The position numbers and the translations under genes were made by a program. DNA of 64,000 nucleotides. Source: Zea mays (Eukaryota; Streptophyta; Magnoliopsida; Poales; Poaceae). Positions 60,056 through 64,000 of the stretch are shown one piece after another (within the stretch, counting starts at the first letter, position 1; each line of letters opens with the position of its first letter). The DNA lies in contig NC_050097.1 of NCBI RefSeq assembly GCF_902167145.1, positions 143,617,982 to 143,681,981 on the forward strand, read 5' to 3'. Under the pieces are notes generated by a model. That model saw only the letters and a list, made by a program, of their open reading frames with translations. It did no database searches and was not told the DNA's origin.

Positions 60056-60535
60056 TGTTGGAACTTGCTCCCTTGGGCAAGTTGATCCAACGGGGAAGTG
60101 AAAGCAATGTAAACAAGGTTTTGACTCGAGATGACAATAGCTCTGTTGATCTAGCCTCTCAAGGGCACTGTGCGGGGGTATTTATAGGTGCATGAGTGCC
60201 CAGCATCTTGAGTTAAGGACGCTTGTGCCCTCAGGCGCCCAGGTTATCCCCGGAATATTCCCAAAAAGCAGGGTTACAGACTGTAATTACAGGGAAGCCT
60301 TTACAAATTAGGCCCGTAATGCGTAGCGGCCACGCAGGGCCCGCCACAATGGGCCGGATCACGCGTGGGCCTCCATGTTGGACGAGGCCACGGGATGGGA
60401 CGACCTCGGCATAGGCATTCATCTTGCGACACGTGAGTCGAAGGGTAGAGTCTACCAATCGTCTTGTCTCCGTTGGTGCAGCGAGTCTGGCGAAGGCATC
60501 GAGTGAAGGGTGGCGTCTTCGCCTTCGCCCCAACA
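60056..60535 (-). repeat. Tat-gypsy 5' LTR
   Basis: 480 bp, the same length as the 3' LTR, TG...CA, with CATCA duplications outside. A minus-strand TATAAATA lies at 60179-60186 and is the probable promoter of the element. Confidence 0.93.
60179..60186 (-). promoter_or_regulatory. LTR TATA box (Tat-gypsy)
   Basis: TATAAATACCCCC on minus within the 5' LTR. The 3' LTR has the box at 40106-40113. Confidence 0.6.
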
Positions 60536-62168
60536 CATCATCACACATTGCTCGAAATAATAGCGGAAATAAGTACTTTATTACATCACAATGTCCAAAA
60601 CATCCACAAAGTCATTAACTTAAATCATAATCAAAGTGCTGGACGAAAGGCAGTACGATAAGGCCTTCACAGGCAGCTGACTGGGGGTTTTCCACTAATC
60701 TAGTCTAGAACTCGTCGTAGTCCTAAAACTTTTGAAAGTCCTCCATGTTGCCTTCATCTTCTCCTGAGCACTGGTTGCAATGGGGACAACCTGGGGTATG
60801 GTGTTTTTAAGCAACGGTGGGTACACATCAACATACTCAGCAAATGTCCCGTTTGGCAAAAGTGGACTAGCTGTATGTGGGGTTAAGCTTAAAGCAGTTG
60901 CTTTTAGTTGGTCAGGTATTTATTACTAGTAGAGAGCCAAGTTTTAGCAATAATCCCCCGTTATTAACCCATATAGTACTCCCTCGAAGAGGAAATACCA
61001 AATGCCATAAATATAACCATATCATTAAGCATCATCATAAAGATATCCAGATTTACTCTAATTAAAGGAGCTCCCAAGGCTGCTCTTAACCGTGAGCACG
61101 AATAATATACTAATTTCTAACACTCTGCAGAGGTTGCACAATTTACCCACGAGCCGTGATTCCCTTTCTACCCGAGGAGCCCTACTCCCCATTGACCACT
61201 ACCTAGGTGATCTGGCAGGGTATCACTATGTAGCCTTTACAAAGATTCTTCTGGTGTGTAGTTGCCCGTTAGGTTTCGCTAGTCATAAAAACACAATACT
61301 CCTCCCTAAGGTGGGTGACTAACAAAACCAAAACGAATGAACCTCTGCACCCACCCTTAGTGGAGCAAGCACTATGCCCTAGCCCCCATTAATGGCACAA
61401 CGGTGAAGCAAACTATAGCCCCAAGTTCCTCAAATTAATCAGTTAAGGGCGTCCCATTCTACCGTCATGGTTGTACCATTTTCTCGGGTGGTCATCCAAT
61501 GAACAGGTCCTTACGGAGAGGTACTCGGGAAACAGCCTGAGTCCCCTAAAATATCACAAGTTCATCATCATAATCAAGATATCATCAACGTATCATAAAT
61601 AGCCTCATCATGTTCATTGATTGAAGTAAAGCAATAGCATGTTACTAATCATAGTAACCAATCCCCAAAGGATAACAAAGAACAGGAAAAACATAACACT
61701 AGTCAATCCTTAGGTTGATCATGGTATGTGGGACAATAAATTATAAAGTAAGTAGGATATAATGGGTCAGAGGACACTTGCCTTCACCAGGTTGCTGCTC
61801 TGGGCAATCTCCTGCAACACACTCAAGAACCTTGGACTGCTCATTGTCTATGCAAAGCAATCAAGAACAGTACACCAAACATATGCAACAGAGTGAACAC
61901 AAGTTCAATAAAAGGGGTAAAGACACACAGGTGCAATCTAGGTTTTGGTATGCCTAGTGGTCTATTGTTCTCTAACTAAGTCTTTCTCACTAAATAACTT
62001 ACTTAAATCAACTTATTCCAGGGATGGGGTCATACATTAAATGGGATTAAGTCTACAAAGTTAAGCACTTGAATATTCCTTGGGGTTTTACCTTTATTTT
62101 ATTTCTAATGAAATTCCCGTGGTCTTATTCCAACCTAGAGACTAACCATAAATTTGAAGCATGGAAAC
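60536..62168 (-). repeat. Tekay-related LTR, right piece
   Basis: Continues the LTR begun at 39888-39982. It has the general layout of the Tekay-type LTRs at 29743 and 34640 but is a different subfamily. It is cut at 62169 by another LTR. Small frames inside are not convincing. The far end is not in the window, so the LTR assignment is partly inference. Confidence 0.5.
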
Positions 62169-64000
62169 TGTAACACCCCTGGTGTTACGAGAACTAAAAC
62201 TTTGGCATGACATCATATGCATTGACATTTCATTATGTATGATACACCTAGGATGCATCCACTAGGCTAAATTTCAACACAAATATGTGATGTGATGCAC
62301 TCACTTTGTAAAAGGGATTCTTGACCCTAGGTTAGAGTATCTCTCCTTAAGGGTTAGAGACCTATGGCCTTGTGAGATGAGCAGTAAGGTATGATCTTAA
62401 CAAGTTGGTAGAAATGTTCAAAAATTTTAAGCTTAGAGAACTTAAGTGCCACATGTACCCTAGAATACTCAAAACCCTAATTTGGAACACTAAAACCCTA
62501 ATTAGTGCCCTATTGGGTGTTTTCAAGTTCTATGCACTTTTAGTCAAAAGTGTATGCATCATAGTGATAGAGTAACAAAAGTTAAGCAACTTTCATGTTT
62601 GGGGATTTCCATGTTTTGTGGTGAAAATTGGGGTAAATTGCAAAAGATCCAAGAGCACCCATGTTCTTAGCTCTGAAAATAGTGTTAGCAAGCCAACTTT
62701 AAGCATCTGTATCTCTTGATCTATGAGAAGTTTGTCATGAGTCACCACAACAAAGTTGTAGAGCTACTATAGTAGTCTAAGTTTGATTAAGTGACTTAGC
62801 CCAAGAATGGTACAGGAATTAGAGTAAAATACCCTAGAAGTCGGGCTGTTAGTCAAGCCCTAATATGAAAACAGACTGTCAGTAATGTTTGCTCGACTTT
62901 GGAGACAAATTGTGCTTGATCCAGTGAGTAAATGACCAAGATCTCTGTGACAAAGTTGAAGCTGATATATAGGGGGAACAACTTTGCTATAGTCGACTTG
63001 GTAGTTTGCTGAATGAAAATTGAAGGAAAAGGCCCCTCAAGTTGTTGTGTCAGGGCACTAAATGGAGTTGGCATGGTACAGTAACCACAAAATATCAGAG
63101 ATGCAGAGCACCTCGCCGCCGGTGATCGGGCGCGATGATTCGAGCTCACCGTGAAGATTCGTGCACGGCTCGACGCGGATATTACCAGGTGGGTGAAAGT
63201 ATCGTGACAGCGAATGAGTTTGTGCGTTGGCCGCCATACCCACTTGCTTCACGGTCGACCGAAATGCCATCGTCGGCGTCCGCCGCTCATCGCGATGATG
63301 CCACGTGCTTGAGGGTGTTACAACATCGCAATAGGTTGCAGTGGACATCCCATTTACTGTCTGAGCCTTTACCGCATTGAGTGCCACGGTACACGAGCTC
63401 TAGTGACTCATCTCTTCACCGTCGCGAGCTCATCTTCACCCAAATTAGTCGCACTCGTGGTCGCTCTTTATAAATTGAGTGTTTCCCTTCCTCCGCCTCT
63501 CTGTTATGAACCTAGTCCACCCTCAGTCGACCCTTCTCGTTCACCACAGTGCAAGTGCACCAGATTTCCCCAAAACTGGTCACCGTCACCGCCGTGAGGC
63601 ATTGCCCCGTGGCCAGCTATTCTCAGGTCAGCTCGTGCCTTTAGCATTCCTTACTTCTAGTGAAGCTCCTGGTCTCTGCCAATTACACGCTACCGCGCCA
63701 TAGCTTAGGGAACACACATTGTCGCTCGGGAACACCGCCGTGGACATGGCTCATGTTGACCGGCTGTTCTAGGTTGCCCCTAACCAAGATTGTGCAAGCA
63801 CCATAGTCCTAGTAGGTCACTGATTTGTTCCAAGTCCTTGGATTGCATGTGACGACTCGAGTAAACCGGAACAGGCTCGCCGGAGCATTTGTTCCGCGGT
63901 TGTCGCGGACAGACAGGGATTAGTGGTGGATTGGTCAAAATAAACCCATAGATGTGTTCGGGTAGCATCGAAGATGGAGCCCAGGTACTCGACACCACTG
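62169..64000 (+). repeat. Tekay-type LTR, plus orientation, cut by window end
   Basis: Starts TGTAACACCCCTGGTGTTAC, GAGAACTAAAACTTTGGCAT. It is the same start as the Tekay-type LTRs, whose minus-strand ends lie at 33689 and 38350, but here in the opposite orientation. It runs to the end of the window, consistent with an LTR of more than 1.8 kb. No gene is seen in it. Confidence 0.75.

Larger units (their letters stand above)
39983..60535 (-). mobile_element. Full-length Tat-lineage Ty3/gypsy retrotransposon
   Basis: Complete from LTR to LTR: 480-bp LTRs at 39983-40462 and 60056-60535, and target-site duplication CATCA at 39978-39982 and 60536-60540. Without the copia-2 insertion it is about 11.3 kb. 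Minus-strand order: LTR, primer-binding site, gag, protease, reverse transcriptase, RNase H, a second (archaeal-type) RNase H, integrase, 3' spacer with a 78-bp minisatellite, an antisense ORF on plus, polypurine tract, LTR. The second RNase H and antisense ORF are Tat-lineage features (as in Grande). Gag, the antisense ORF and RNase H carry stops, so it is not autonomous now. Confidence 0.93.

Overview
The window looks like maize (Zea mays) or a very close relative. It holds Opie/Ji-type copia LTRs with repeated ACCGGACA/TGTCCGGT palindromes, a Tat-lineage gypsy element with an antisense ORF, Tekay-type chromovirus LTRs of almost 4 kb, a CACTA element, Stowaway- and Tourist-type MITEs, and large Mutator-like elements (MULEs). 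I see one probable host gene. Almost everything else is transposable-element sequence, much of it nested. The organism call rests on repeat content recognised by eye.

Layout. 1-4953: minus-strand copia element (copia-1) cut by the window edge, with decayed pol and gag, primer-binding site and 5' LTR; it sits in an older gypsy LTR remnant (4954-5484). 5517-6384: small CACTA element with AAT target-site duplications. 7316-26291: the most interesting block. Three MULEs with related ends (A 7520-18446, C 22470-24637, D 24703-26246) are bounded by long (TA)n tracts. Between A and C lies a two-exon gene (18785-20987) for a ribosome-inactivating-protein domain joined to a DUF6598-like domain, followed by nested MITEs. 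MULE-A carries two convergent multi-exon genes that I could splice by eye into uninterrupted frames: a FAR1-type MURA transposase (905 aa) and a Ulp1-like cysteine protease (940 aa). It is therefore a candidate autonomous member of the Kaonashi-like (ULP-carrying) MULE group. C and D look like its non-autonomous relatives.

26309-39887: degraded retroelements. An LTR with an adjacent polypurine tract lies at 26309-27297. A copia gag and LTR (copia-3) is split by a truncated Tekay-type element (29743-38350) whose two LTRs enclose only the tail of integrase.

39888-64000: a layered nest. A Tekay-related LTR (39888-39982 plus 60536-62168) is split by a full-length Tat-lineage gypsy (39983-60535, identical 480-bp LTRs in length, TSD CATCA). 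That element is itself split in its RNase H region by a nearly intact copia-2 (47003-56223, TSD GGTTC). Another Tekay-type LTR starts at 62169 in plus orientation. LTR divergence counted by eye (about 18 substitutions in 480 bp for the gypsy, about 14 in 1.19 kb for copia-2) agrees with the nesting order.

How the genes relate. MULE-A could supply transposase to C and D, because their ends and an internal AAAACAGCGTAA-like motif are shared. The retrotransposon genes serve only their own replication. The RIP-like gene is the only candidate with a host role, probably defence or stress.
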